Positions 1 through 8,881 of a DNA stretch of 23,812 bases are shown in pieces. The translations under genes and the position numbers were made by a program. Each line of letters begins with the position of its first letter. Position 1 is the stretch's first letter. The DNA is from Methylotetracoccus sp. (GTDB lineage: Bacteria > Pseudomonadota > Gammaproteobacteria > Methylococcales > Methylococcaceae): assembly GCA_025458755.1 (NCBI GenBank), contig JALORT010000001.1:1-23812 (forward strand), in the 5' to 3' direction. The notes below the pieces were generated by a model. It was not told where the DNA came from. It ran no database searches and saw only the letters and a list, made by a program, of their open reading frames with translations.

Positions 1-551
1 CAGTCGACGACCCTGGAATAGGCGGAGAAACCCGCGATGATCATCTTCGGGCGGTATTCTCGGGCCAGGGTGGCCACCTGATCGTAATCGATGTGTCCGG
101 TCGCGGTGTTCAGCCCGTACTGCACGGCATGGTAGATCTTGCCGGAGAAATTGACCTTGGCGCCGTGGGTGAGATGTCCGCCATGGGCCAAACTCATACC
201 CAGGATCGTATCACCCGGTTCCAGCAGCGCCATGTAGACCGCGGCGTTCGCCTGCGATCCGGAGTGCGGCTGAACATTCGCGTAAGCCGCACCGAACAGG
301 GTTTTTGCGCGTTCAATCGCGAGATTCTCGGCGATATCGACGAATTCGCAGCCCCCGTAGTAGCGCTTGCCTGGATAACCTTCGGCATACTTGTTGGTCA
401 ACACCGAGCCTTGTGCCTGCAATACGCGCGGACTGGCATAGTTTTCAGAGGCGATCAATTCGATGTGATCTTCCTGCCGCTGTTCTTCGCTTTGGATCGC
501 CGCCCACAGCTCATCATCGAAACCGGCGATCTCCATACCCTTACTGAACAT
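1..551 (-). CDS. glyA: Serine hydroxymethyltransferase, N-terminal part (runs off the window)
   Basis: This is the N-terminal ~183 residues of the PLP enzyme that interconverts serine and glycine while charging tetrahydrofolate with a C1 unit. Reading the minus strand from ATG at 551 gives [16 protein letters not shown], then [32 protein letters not shown] and the [12 protein letters not shown] stretch, all hallmarks of GlyA. The [17 protein letters not shown] segment follows. The PLP lysine would lie beyond the window edge. The start matches the usual N-terminus of bacterial GlyA. A weak GGAG lies about 13 bases upstream, and TACAAT sits further upstream as a possible -10 element without a good -35 partner. 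The gene stands alone here, downstream of the metalloprotease with a 133-base gap. Identity is close to certain; only the downstream context is missing. Confidence 0.96.
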   Translation of the reverse strand, partial: MFSKGMEIAGFDDELWAAIQSEEQRQEDHIELIASENYASPRVLQAQGSVLTNKYAEGYPGKRYYGGCEFVDIAENLAIERAKTLFGAAYANVQPHSGSQANAAVYMALLEPGDTILGMSLAHGGHLTHGAKVNFSGKIYHAVQYGLNTATGHIDYDQVATLAREYRPKMIIAGFSAYSRVVD

Positions 552-684
552 AAATCCGCTCTACTCCGCTTGTACTCATTTTCATCCCTATTGTACCGCA
601 GCCGACTGGCCAAGCCCTAAGTTCACCCAGCGGGGATGGAACACCGGCGCCGTCGGCATCGTCCGGGTGCTGCAACGATGGGCT
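552..684. other. Intergenic gap between metalloprotease gene and glyA
   Basis: This 133-base gap should hold the end of the metalloprotease transcript and the glyA leader, both read on the minus strand. I see a TACAAT hexamer on the minus strand about 40 bases before the glyA start and an imperfect GC-rich inverted repeat around 635-665. Neither is strong enough to call as a promoter or terminator. Confidence 0.4.
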
Positions 685-2250
685 TCAGCGAACCCTCTTG
701 TCCATGAAGCCGGCAACTGTCGGGGCTGTCAGGTTGATCGTCCGTGCGTTGTCGGCCGTTTCCGCATCGCCGCAGCGTAGACCGTCCGGGGTGCAGGCAA
801 TCTCAGGATTGGCGTATTTGCCTACCAACGGGGCTTCGTCCACCAGATAGCTCATGATGGTTGCGAACCGTCCGAAGATCCCCCACGCATAAGAAAACGG
901 AAAAATGCCTGGCGGAGACCGAGGAGTCTTGTCATGGCCATTGCCGAAGACATGGCCCAGTTCATGAGCGAACGTGTAATCGTGACAGTAGTAACGGCCG
1001 TCGTAGCCGTCCGACACCACCGCAAACCCTACCTCTGGCGATAGCGGCTGTTCGTTTGCCCCCCCGACCCAAGCCACCCCGCAGTTTCCCTGCGTCGAGG
1101 ACTCCAAAGGACGCAACCAGACGACGACATCGGCGCCGCGTTGCTTGCGCGCCGCGGCGACATTCAGCGGCATTCGGTTGGCCGTCAGGTCCTGCAGCGC
1201 ATCGAGGTTGGATTTACTTCCGCCGTCATCAAGCCGCTGCGTGCGGACCAGCCTCAAGTCCACGAACACATCGCTGTCGACGAAAGCCTGCTGCGTGAGT
1301 GCGATCAGGTGATTCACCCGCGTGACCGGCTGACCATCATTCAAATCGGCGGCGTACAAAACCATCAAGTCGACGGTACTGCGCGAGTCTCGGCTGGCCG
1401 GTGTAAAATGCCGGCCGGCGTCGGCTGACCGGGCCGTGCGGTCTGCGTGTTGGTCGTCCTCGAGGCTTCCCGGGCGCAATCCCGTCGCATTGATCTCGAT
1501 CGCCCAGGTCTGGCCGTCGGCCTGCTCGATCTTGAACACGCCCGAAGGCGTCGCGATGCGGCCCGCCGCACTGCCATCGATGCCGTAGGTCAGCACCGCG
1601 CGATAGAAACCGGAGGGCCCACCGAGGGTACCGACCCAACTCGTCTCGCCGTTCGGATGCCTCCATCGACGGTCGTGAAAAAGACGGTACGGCTCACCAC
1701 CCAAGGTGAGGGCGATGCTCTGCCCCGGCTTCAACTGGCTGAGACGCTGGAACGGAATCTCGATCGGGACGACCGACCCCGGATTGAGCCCTTGGAATCG
1801 TTTCGGCAACGTGCTGCCGGCCGTCGGCGTCGGATCGGCCATCGCCCGCCGGTTGCGTCGAGGCATGGGCGCCTTAGCGCCTTGCGGCCGCTCCGCTGTG
1901 CGCGTGACCCGCGTCTGCAGGAAAATGTGTTGCAACGCGCCATCGTCGCCGAGAACGGCGGCGTAGTCATAACCATCGAACACTTGCTTTACCAGGTCCG
2001 ACCAGGCCGCCGCCTGGATGTCGCGGCTGACCCGGTCGCCGGCAAGCTCGGACGGCACCGAAATCGCGATGCCGCTCCGCCGCTCGAGATCCTTCGCGAG
2101 ATCGGACAGCCGTTGGTCCTTGTAGTGGACCCGGACCGGCGCCGTGACCGCCGTTGCTGATTCGGTAGCCCGCGACGGCGGAACCGCCCACGCGTCGGCG
2201 AGCCAGCACCCGCACCACAGCAAGAGAAGCAATCGACAACGTCGGTTCAT
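685..2250 (-). CDS. Secreted reprolysin-like zinc metalloprotease with N-terminal STN-like domain
   Basis: This encodes a 521-residue exported zinc endopeptidase. I chose ATG at 2250 because it starts a clear signal peptide (MNRRCRLLLLLWCGCWLADA) and has GGAG seven bases upstream; the frame stays open to 2313 but that only puts non-hydrophobic residues ahead of the signal. Residues ~36-100 (VHYKDQRLSDLAKDLERRSG onward) resemble the short STN domain of secretins and TonB receptors. The middle part has a beta-rich prodomain-like stretch (SWVGTLGG, GVFKIEQADGQTW). The C-terminal catalytic domain has HELGHVFGNGHD at about residues 429-440 (HExxHxxxxxH zinc site) followed by a Met-turn (TIMSY), as in reprolysin-like M12B-type peptidases. 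The substrate is unknown. It has its own probable promoter and is not in an obvious operon with acyP. Confidence 0.85.
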   Translation of the reverse strand: MNRRCRLLLLLWCGCWLADAWAVPPSRATESATAVTAPVRVHYKDQRLSDLAKDLERRSGIAISVPSELAGDRVSRDIQAAAWSDLVKQVFDGYDYAAVLGDDGALQHIFLQTRVTRTAERPQGAKAPMPRRNRRAMADPTPTAGSTLPKRFQGLNPGSVVPIEIPFQRLSQLKPGQSIALTLGGEPYRLFHDRRWRHPNGETSWVGTLGGPSGFYRAVLTYGIDGSAAGRIATPSGVFKIEQADGQTWAIEINATGLRPGSLEDDQHADRTARSADAGRHFTPASRDSRSTVDLMVLYAADLNDGQPVTRVNHLIALTQQAFVDSDVFVDLRLVRTQRLDDGGSKSNLDALQDLTANRMPLNVAAARKQRGADVVVWLRPLESSTQGNCGVAWVGGANEQPLSPEVGFAVVSDGYDGRYYCHDYTFAHELGHVFGNGHDKTPRSPPGIFPFSYAWGIFGRFATIMSYLVDEAPLVGKYANPEIACTPDGLRCGDAETADNARTINLTAPTVAGFMDKRVR

Positions 2251-2321
2251 GATGGCACTCCACCCGGAAACAGCGCGCAGCGGGCCAAATCGAGCCGTCC
2301 GCCCGCAACGCAATATGTCCG

Positions 2322-2351
2322 ATCATAGCCCATCCGTACCGTCCTCGTCAG
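2322..2351 (-). promoter_or_regulatory. Candidate sigma-70 promoter for the metalloprotease
   Basis: On the minus strand CTGACG (2346-2351) and TATGAT (2322-2327) are separated by 18 bases. They match the -35 consensus at four of six positions and the -10 consensus at five of six. The pair lies 72 bases before the ATG at 2250 and just after the acylphosphatase stop codon, where a promoter would be expected. Confidence 0.4.
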
Positions 2352-2358
2352 ATCTCGT

Positions 2359-2637
2359 TCAAGGGCGCCGAAGAGCAAAGGAGAAAAATTCAGCGCCGGG
2401 GGGTTCCTCGTGCACGGCGACCTTTTCGACCGAAGCCCGCGGCGGACCGATGCGGCACCAGGCAATGAATTCGTCGATCTTCGATACGGGACCCTGAGCC
2501 AGAATCTCGACCCGACCGTCGGGCAGGTTCCGCACCCATCCTACCAAACCCAGTGCGCCCGCCACTTTCACGGTCGACCCTCGAAACCAGACCCCTTGCA
2601 CCCGACCCGAAACCAGGATGTGGACCCGTCTTTCCAC
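2359..2637 (-). CDS. acyP: Acylphosphatase
   Basis: This small cytosolic enzyme (92 residues) hydrolyses acyl phosphates. It shows the family signature VSGRVQGVWFRGSTVKVA, with the phosphate-binding loop and catalytic arginine in RVQGVWFR, followed by GLVGWVRNLPDGRVEILAQG containing the catalytic asparagine (RNLPDG). Length is normal for the family. The start is GTG at 2637, three bases after the rlmKL stop, with AGGGG ahead of it inside the end of rlmKL, so translation is probably coupled to rlmKL. There is no ATG at that position. I am sure of the family; the physiological substrate is not known for bacterial members in general. Confidence 0.95.
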   Translation of the reverse strand: MERRVHILVSGRVQGVWFRGSTVKVAGALGLVGWVRNLPDGRVEILAQGPVSKIDEFIAWCRIGPPRASVEKVAVHEEPPGAEFFSFALRRP

Positions 2638-2640
2638 TGT

Positions 2641-4851
2641 CTACCCCTGTCGCTGCAGTTTCCAGCATTGATGAATACGCGGATTGCGCGCGAAATCCCG
2701 CGGGATGGTTCGGGCGCTGATGTCTTCAATGGACCAACCCGGCAGCGCTTCCTGATCCAGCTTGAACCGGCGGGCATTCGTCGAGAAAATCAAAATGCCG
2801 CCGGGTTCCAGCAGCTCGCACGTTCGCCGCAGCAATTCGACGTGATCTCGCTGCACATCGAGCGTACCGGACATCGCCTTTGATTGGGAAAACGTCGGCG
2901 GGTCAAGAAAGATCAGCCCGTAGCGTCGGCGCTCCGCACCGGCGCGCCGCAGCCACTCCAGCACATCACTGCGCTCCAGTCGGTGCGCGTCTCCCGCGAT
3001 GCCGTTCGATGCGAGGTTTCGGGCTGCCCAATCGAGGTAAGTCTTGGACAAATCCACGCTGGTCGTACTGTGTGCACCGCCTTTAGCCGCATAGACGGTC
3101 GCAGTGCCGGTATAGGCAAACAGGTTCAGGAAGTGCCTGCCCTGCGCCAAATCGCGGATCAGCTGCCGGGTCAAGCGGTGGTCCAGGAACAAGCCGGTAT
3201 CGAGGTAATCCTGCAAATTGACCAGAAAGCGATAACCCGACTCCAGCACTTCGACGAAATGCCCGGTGTCCGCCTGCTTCTCGTACTGACTCGCACCCTT
3301 TTGCCGCCTTCTGATCTTCAGGTGCAGGTGGTCCGGGGCGATCTGGAGTACCTGCCGTGTTGCGGCGAGCGCCTCCGCCAAGCGCTGTTCGGCTCGCTCC
3401 GGATCAATCGTGGAAGGCGCCTGATACTCCTGCACCGTCGCCCTGAGATCGTCACCCTGGTAGAGATCGACGGCAACGGCGTATTCGGGCAGATCGGCAT
3501 CATAGACCCGGTAGCAGAATATGGCGTTTTGTCGGGCCCAGCGCTGGTAGTAGCGGAGATTTTTCTTCAGGCGGTTGGCGAACATCGCCGCCGCCTCGCT
3601 CAGCACTTCGGTCCGTTCCGCACGCCGCAACAGCGCACGCGACTGGCGGCCGGACTCGTCCTCCGCACCGTCTGCGTGCGGCGTGAAATAGCGCTCCGGC
3701 AGGATCTCGAAATTGAACAGCTTGCACGGGATGGTGCCGTTGAACAGCGCATACTGGCGATGTGCGCGAATGCCAAGCTTGAACGCCATCTCCGGATGGC
3801 CGGTCAATACGGCGGCCCGCCACCCCTGAAAGTGCTCGCGCAGCATCGCTCCCAGGCTCCTGTAGAGACCATTGAGTTCCTCGGTCTCTCCCAGCCGTTC
3901 ACCGTAGGGCGGGTTCACCACCACCAACCCCGCGGGCAATGCGGGCGGGGCCTCACCGACGCTGTGGCGTTCGACGTGAACATGGTCGAGCAGCCCGGCG
4001 CGCTCTATATTCTGCCAAGCGGATCGTACCGCATCGCGGTCGATATCGTGACCGACGATCCGCGGAATGCGACGCCGACCCATCTCCCGCCGCGCCTCGG
4101 CTTCGGCGAGAAGCCTGTCCCACAGTACGGGGTCGTGCCGTTTCCAGCCGAGAAAACCGAAGTAGTCCCGTCGCAGCCCTGGTGCGACATCGCCGGCCAG
4201 TAAGGCCGCTTCGATCAGCAGGGTCCCGGAGCCGCACATCGGATCGAACAGCGCGCCGCCGGTTTGTGCGATGTGCGGCCACCCTGCGCGAATCAGCACG
4301 GCCGCAGCCAGATTTTCCTTCAACGGCGCGCCGCCTCCGGCGAGCCGGTAGCCGCGACGATGCAGGCTCTCCCCCGACAAATCCAGACTCAGCGTCGCCT
4401 CATCCCGATCGAGGTACACATTCACGCGGACGTCAGGCTGCACGAGACGGACGTCCGGTCGCCTGCCGTTCCGCTCGGTGAACTGATCCACGATGGCGTC
4501 CTTGACCTTTTGTGCGCCGAACAGTCGATGGGTGATTGCGGAATGCTGGGCGACGAAATCGACGGCCAGCGAACCTTCCCCATGCAAGTGATCCTGCCAG
4601 TCTATACCCCGAACCCCGGCGTACAAGGCATCCGGCGTTGCAGCCGGAAAGGCGGCTAACTTCAACAGGATGCGATTCGCCAGCCGGGACCAGAGGCAAA
4701 TTCGGTAGGCCAGTTCCAGCGAGCCCTGAAATTGCACCCCGGAACGCCTTTCCTTGACCGCCGCCGCGCCGAGCGCGGACAACTCGCTCGCCAGCAGAGT
4801 TTCCAGACCGAGCGGCGCGGTAGCAAACAAATCCAGCATTGCATTGTTCAT
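2641..4851 (-). CDS. rlmKL: Bifunctional 23S rRNA methyltransferase RlmKL
   Basis: A 736-residue fused enzyme that makes m2G2445 (RlmL half) and m7G2069 (RlmK half) in 23S rRNA. The N-terminus (MLDLFATAPLGLETLLASEL) leads into a THUMP domain. The first Rossmann methyltransferase has DPMCGSGT at about residues 203-210 and the base-flipping motif NPPYGERLG at about 313-321. The second methyltransferase has NLFAYTGTATVYAAKGGA and DPPTFSQSK near residue 650. The usual length in gammaproteobacteria is ~700-740 residues. ATG at 4851 fits family alignments; the frame could start at TTG 4872 or at ATG 4839, and none has a convincing Shine-Dalgarno. acyP follows three bases downstream. Identity is very secure; the exact start is less so. 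Confidence 0.95.
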   Translation of the reverse strand: MNNAMLDLFATAPLGLETLLASELSALGAAAVKERRSGVQFQGSLELAYRICLWSRLANRILLKLAAFPAATPDALYAGVRGIDWQDHLHGEGSLAVDFVAQHSAITHRLFGAQKVKDAIVDQFTERNGRRPDVRLVQPDVRVNVYLDRDEATLSLDLSGESLHRRGYRLAGGGAPLKENLAAAVLIRAGWPHIAQTGGALFDPMCGSGTLLIEAALLAGDVAPGLRRDYFGFLGWKRHDPVLWDRLLAEAEARREMGRRRIPRIVGHDIDRDAVRSAWQNIERAGLLDHVHVERHSVGEAPPALPAGLVVVNPPYGERLGETEELNGLYRSLGAMLREHFQGWRAAVLTGHPEMAFKLGIRAHRQYALFNGTIPCKLFNFEILPERYFTPHADGAEDESGRQSRALLRRAERTEVLSEAAAMFANRLKKNLRYYQRWARQNAIFCYRVYDADLPEYAVAVDLYQGDDLRATVQEYQAPSTIDPERAEQRLAEALAATRQVLQIAPDHLHLKIRRRQKGASQYEKQADTGHFVEVLESGYRFLVNLQDYLDTGLFLDHRLTRQLIRDLAQGRHFLNLFAYTGTATVYAAKGGAHSTTSVDLSKTYLDWAARNLASNGIAGDAHRLERSDVLEWLRRAGAERRRYGLIFLDPPTFSQSKAMSGTLDVQRDHVELLRRTCELLEPGGILIFSTNARRFKLDQEALPGWSIEDISARTIPRDFARNPRIHQCWKLQRQG

Positions 4852-5084
4852 GGACGAGCGGCAAACGCGCAAGCAATCAACATCGCCAGAACTCCGGACG
4901 AAACGAACGCAACAAGGGGTCTGCTGAACCGCTTGCGGGTAGGCCAGACCTCCAAGGCTGGAGGACCCTCCAGGACCGATGGTTGGGCAGTCGGCAGCGC
5001 CACCTCACCACCCATGCAATTGAAGGAAGCGTGATGCAGATCAAGAGCATCGTCGACGGTCGGAAGTCAGGCTGTCCGAACAGA
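4852..5084. other. Intergenic leader of rlmKL with two competing hairpins
   Basis: This 233-base gap between the ATPase stop and the rlmKL start has no supported gene. It contains overlapping inverted repeats at 4949-4973: CCTCCA/TGGAGG with loop AGGC (4949-4964) and CTGGAGG/CCTCCAG with loop AC (4958-4973). They share the TGGAGG arm, so only one can form at a time. No T-run follows on the minus strand. A short plus-strand frame from ATG 5033 runs antisense into the ATPase and I do not consider it real. Confidence 0.4.
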
Positions 5085-7865
5085 TCACCGGGCGCCTCGC
5101 CCGGCACTCAACTCTCGGAGTCGGCGGCCCATCCATTTTTCCAGTCCGACCACCGCATAAATCGCGAGGCCGACCGTCAGAATCAGCAGCCATTCATCGT
5201 GGCCGATCGGACCACTGTGGAATAGCCGATTCATCGGCGGCCAATACGTGAACAGGATCTGTAATGCCGCCATGCCGCTCACGCCGAACAGCACCCAGGG
5301 GTTCGAAACGACGCCGACATGGAACATGGAATACTGAAGTGAACGGCAGTTGAACAAGTAGAACAACTGACCGAACACAAATACGTTGACCGCCACCGTG
5401 CGGGCCGCGGTCAAGCTCTCGCCGTGGGCGAGTTCCCACTCGAACAAGCCGAAGGCGCCCGCCAACAGCATGAGGCCGACCAGGCCGATACGGAATACCA
5501 AGTGCGGCGTCAGGATCGGTTGTGCCGGATCGCGAGGGGGGTGGCGCATGATGCCGGGTTCCTTGGGTTCGAAGGCCAGCATCAACCCGAGCAACACCGC
5601 CGTGCTCATGTTGATCCACAGGATCTGCACCGGCAGGACGGGCACGGCCACGCCGGCGAACACTGCGGCGGTAATGACCAAGCCCATGCCAACATTGGTG
5701 GGCAAGGTCCAGATGATGAACTTCACCAAATTGTCGAACACACCGCGCCCTTCCTCCACCGCCGCCTCGATGGTGGCGAAGTTGTCGTCAGTCAGCACCA
5801 TCGCGGCCGCTTCCTTCGCGACTTCGGTTCCGGCCTTACCCATCGCCACACCGATATCGGCCTGACGCAAGGCCGGTGCATCGTTGACCCCATCGCCGGT
5901 CATGGCGACTACATGTCCCCGCGCCTGCAGCGCCCGAACCAGAGCAAGCTTTTGTTCCGGCGTGACGCGGGCATAGATGTCGCACTGTTCCACCACGTCC
6001 CGATATGCCTCCACATCCAGCGCCTGCAATTCGGCGCCGGTGAGCACTCGCCCGGAGGGCGCGATGCCGAACAGCCGGTGCAGCCGTCCCGGCCGCGCCA
6101 GACCCAGTTCTCGTGCGATGGCCCTTGCCGTACCGGGATGATCGCCGGTGATCATCTTCACCCGGATCCCCGCCGACTGACAGACGGCCACTGCCTGCTT
6201 CGCCTCCGGCCTCGGCGGGTCGATCATGCCTTGCAGGCCGAGAAATACCAGGCCTTCCCGTACCTCGTGACGCCCCACCGTGTCGTCGTCCGCCGATCGC
6301 TCGCCGCGGGCGAACGCCAGGACGCGCAGTCCCCGCGCGGTCATGTCTTCAACCTGGCCGTGAACGGCCCTCGGGTCCAGGGGAATCCTGTCCATGCGGG
6401 CATCGAAAGCGGCATCGCACCGCTTCACGATGCTTTCCACCGAACCCTTGAGGTAGATATGGCGGGCGTCCAAGGCGCGGTTGTGATGCAGCGTCGCCAT
6501 GAACTGCTGCTGGGATTCGAAGGGGATGGCGTCGAGGCGGGGATGTTCCTCTGCGACCTCGGTCTGGTAGAGCCCCGCCTTGTGCGCGGAAACCAGCAGT
6601 GCTCCCTCGGTGGGATCGCCCTCGATACGCCAGTCTCCGGTATCGCCGACCAGCCGAGCATCGTTGCACAATAAACCAGCCCGTAGACATTCCATCAAGG
6701 CATCATGGCCGCCGGGATCGATGGCTTGCCCATTCTGTAGAAACGCCCCCTCGGGTGCATAGCCGCTGCCGGTCACCTCAAACTGCTCGTTTCCGGCGTG
6801 GACCGTCTGCACCGTCATCTGATTCTGAGTGAGGGTGCCGGTCTTGTCGGAGCAGATCACCGTGGTGCTGCCCAGGGTTTCCACCGCCGGCAGCTTGCGG
6901 ATGATGGCATGGCGCTTGGCCATGCGCGACACGCCGATGGCCAGCGTGATGGTCAAGGCGGCCGGGAGTCCTTCGGGAATCGCGGCCACCGCCAACGCCA
7001 CCGAGGCCATGAACATGTCCAGAACCGATTCGCCGCGCAGCCGTCCGACGAGGAAAGTCACGGCGGCAAAGCCGATGATGACCCACATCAAGAATTTGCT
7101 GAAATGGGAGATCTTTTGCGTGAGCGGCGTCTCCAGTTCCGTCGCTGCAGCGATCATCTGATTGATGCGGCCGATCTCTGTGCTGTCGCCGATCTGAACT
7201 GCCAACCCGAGGCCGGTGCCATAAGTCACCAGCGTGGTGGAATAGGCCATGTTGCCGTGGTCGGCCAAGGGTGTTTCGGCCGGCAGGCTCTCGGCCCGCT
7301 TTTCCACCGGCGCCGATTCTCCGGTGAGCGCCGACTCGTCAACCTGCAATTCCTTCACGCGCAACAGCCGGAGGTCCGCCGGTACTTTGTCCCCGGATTG
7401 CAGGAACACGATATCCCCCGGTACCAGCTCCGTGGAGGGAATGACACGCCGCGCCCCGTCACGGAGCACGGTGGCGGATACGCTGAGGCTGCGGGAAAGC
7501 GCTTCGATGGCCTTGAGGGCGTTGGCCTCCTGAATGAAGCCGATGACGGCGTTCAGCACGACGACACCGAAAATGACGCCGGAATCCACCCACTCGCCCA
7601 ACAAGACGGTGGTCGTCCCGGCGACCAGCAGGATATAGACCAGGGGCTGATGGAACTGGGACAGCAACAGCAGCAAGGGTGCTTTGCCTTTTTTCGGCGT
7701 CAGCCGATTGGGGCCGAATGCCTCGCGCCGGCGGGCCGCCTCGGCCTCGGCCAGGCCATGGACGGCCTCCCCGTGGAGCGCCTCCAGCACCCTTTGGGAT
7801 TCCATGGCGTGCCACATCAGCGGCATGGACCTTTCATGCGTCGCGGTCTTGGTCTTTTGGAACAT
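5085..7865 (-). CDS. P2-like P-type cation-transporting ATPase, ion uncertain
   Basis: A 926-residue inner-membrane ion pump. Domains in order: an N-terminal cation-ATPase region (VHGLAEAEAARRREAFGPN), membrane helices M1-M2, an actuator domain with TGES at about 181-184, M3-M4 with PEGLP at 297-301, phosphorylation site DKTGTLT at 340-346, nucleotide-binding domain, the hinge TGDGVND at 656-662, then M5-M10. The overall plan is that of SERCA/PacL-like P2 pumps. Where SERCA has carboxylate ligands in M5 and M6, this protein has PTNVGM and NMSTAV, so two calcium-ligand acids are replaced by Met and Ala; I therefore do not assign Ca2+. ATG 7865 is the longest ATG start; ATG at 7823 (MPLMWHAM) has AAAGG just ahead and is an alternative. 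A CCGGGCG/CGCCCGG hairpin (5088-5104) sits in the last codons, without a T-run. Confidence 0.9.
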   Translation of the reverse strand: MFQKTKTATHERSMPLMWHAMESQRVLEALHGEAVHGLAEAEAARRREAFGPNRLTPKKGKAPLLLLLSQFHQPLVYILLVAGTTTVLLGEWVDSGVIFGVVVLNAVIGFIQEANALKAIEALSRSLSVSATVLRDGARRVIPSTELVPGDIVFLQSGDKVPADLRLLRVKELQVDESALTGESAPVEKRAESLPAETPLADHGNMAYSTTLVTYGTGLGLAVQIGDSTEIGRINQMIAAATELETPLTQKISHFSKFLMWVIIGFAAVTFLVGRLRGESVLDMFMASVALAVAAIPEGLPAALTITLAIGVSRMAKRHAIIRKLPAVETLGSTTVICSDKTGTLTQNQMTVQTVHAGNEQFEVTGSGYAPEGAFLQNGQAIDPGGHDALMECLRAGLLCNDARLVGDTGDWRIEGDPTEGALLVSAHKAGLYQTEVAEEHPRLDAIPFESQQQFMATLHHNRALDARHIYLKGSVESIVKRCDAAFDARMDRIPLDPRAVHGQVEDMTARGLRVLAFARGERSADDDTVGRHEVREGLVFLGLQGMIDPPRPEAKQAVAVCQSAGIRVKMITGDHPGTARAIARELGLARPGRLHRLFGIAPSGRVLTGAELQALDVEAYRDVVEQCDIYARVTPEQKLALVRALQARGHVVAMTGDGVNDAPALRQADIGVAMGKAGTEVAKEAAAMVLTDDNFATIEAAVEEGRGVFDNLVKFIIWTLPTNVGMGLVITAAVFAGVAVPVLPVQILWINMSTAVLLGLMLAFEPKEPGIMRHPPRDPAQPILTPHLVFRIGLVGLMLLAGAFGLFEWELAHGESLTAARTVAVNVFVFGQLFYLFNCRSLQYSMFHVGVVSNPWVLFGVSGMAALQILFTYWPPMNRLFHSGPIGHDEWLLILTVGLAIYAVVGLEKWMGRRLRELSAGRGAR

Positions 7866-7946
7866 CAGCGGTGAACTTATCGGCGGCTGCGATCGGCGAA
7901 TCTGTCGGGCGGCCCGGCGGTATCATCGAGCTGTCGGCGCGCGGCT

Positions 7947-8843
7947 TCAAAACAGTCCCCTGCGGGCGTTGTCCAAGATGACGGTGACGGCCGGATGCTT
8001 CAGCTTCCTGCGCGCCGTGATCGCATAATAACGCTCCCGCACGGCGTCGATGCGGCCTATGACATGGACAGCATACTGGCGTTGCACCTCCCTCTCCACT
8101 GCCGTCGGCGCAATAAATAGGCCTACCCCGGCAGAGCCAAAAGTCTTGATCAAGGCGCTGTCTTCGATTTCCGCCTGAATTTTCGGGCTGATGCCTTCGC
8201 TATCGAACCACTGATCCAGCGAGCGCCGCAGCGCCGTGCTCGGCGTCGGTAGCAGAAACGGTGCACCGTTGAGGGAGCGCGGGAAATCGTCGCTGTAGCG
8301 CGCCGCCACTTCCTGTGTTCCGAATACTGCCACACCGCATTCTCCCAGGAAATGGTTGAACGAGCGGGCGCCGGTCGAAGGTGTGGCAGGCACGTCCGAC
8401 AGCACCAGATCGATGCCATGCAGCGAAATCTCCGCCAGCAGGCGTTCGGCTTTGTCTTCGTAGCAGACAATCTGCACCGGATCCGGGAGGCGGAGCGCAG
8501 GTTCGATCAGGCGGTAGGCGATTAGTTTCGGCAGAGCATCCGCCACACCCACGGTGAGGCGCAGCCCCCGTCTGCCGGGCCGGCCGTTGAGGGTATTGAT
8601 CAGGTCGCGTCCCAGCGTGAAGATTTCGTCCGCATAATGGAACACGATCCTCCCGGTATCGGTCAGCCCCAGTTTGCGCCCTTCTTTGCAGAACAATGGC
8701 TCCCCGACGGCCTGTTCGAGCACCGCCAATTGACCGCTGATGGTGGGCTGCGCCAAGTGAAGTTTCTCGCATGCGCGAGACACGTTGCCTTCCCGGGCCA
8801 CAGTCCAGAAGTAGTAAAGATGCTGATAGTTCAATCGTTCCAT
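7947..8843 (-). CDS. LysR-family transcriptional regulator, NhaR-like
   Basis: A 298-residue LysR-type regulator. The opening MERLNYQHLYYFWTVAREGN is very like E. coli NhaR, and the helix-turn-helix follows in VSRACEKLHLAQPTISGQLA. The effector domain also aligns by eye with NhaR (LTVGVADALPKLIAYRL, GECGVAVFGTQE, FGSAGVGLFIAPTAVE). Length is close to NhaR (301). I chose ATG 8843 because it aligns with the family start; the frame extends to a TTG at 8891 without support. The gene is divergent from the carbonic anhydrase/formate dehydrogenase genes with 114 bases between, the classical LysR arrangement, so those genes are the likely target (inference). No Na+/H+ antiporter gene is nearby, so a sodium-response role is not supported here. 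Confidence 0.9.
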   Translation of the reverse strand: MERLNYQHLYYFWTVAREGNVSRACEKLHLAQPTISGQLAVLEQAVGEPLFCKEGRKLGLTDTGRIVFHYADEIFTLGRDLINTLNGRPGRRGLRLTVGVADALPKLIAYRLIEPALRLPDPVQIVCYEDKAERLLAEISLHGIDLVLSDVPATPSTGARSFNHFLGECGVAVFGTQEVAARYSDDFPRSLNGAPFLLPTPSTALRRSLDQWFDSEGISPKIQAEIEDSALIKTFGSAGVGLFIAPTAVEREVQRQYAVHVIGRIDAVRERYYAITARRKLKHPAVTVILDNARRGLF

Positions 8844-8855
8844 GGCCGAAGATGT

Positions 8856-8881
8856 ATCGTTAAAACCGATCCAATGAATCG
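8856..8881. promoter_or_regulatory. Putative LysR-type operator (T-N11-A palindrome)
   Basis: ATCG-N7-CGAT at 8856-8870 is a 15-base dyad that fits the T-N11-A box of LysR regulators. The same half-sites recur at once as CGAT-N7-ATCG at 8867-8881, sharing the central CGAT. The block begins 13 bases upstream of the regulator start at 8843 and 77-102 bases upstream of the divergent carbonic anhydrase start. A weak plus-strand promoter candidate, TTTACG-N17-TACTCT (8893-8921), lies immediately downstream, which would place the operator at an activator position. Binding is inferred, not shown. Confidence 0.5.

Noticed and set aside
2884..4203. A 439-codon open frame on the plus strand opposite rlmKL
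   Set aside because: It is antisense to a certain gene, has no recognisable domain, and reflects third-position GC bias of the opposite strand.
5033..5225. Small plus-strand frame beginning MQIKSIVDGR with GGAAG upstream
   Set aside because: Most of its length is antisense to the ATPase C-terminus and no homologue comes to mind; it is too weak to call.
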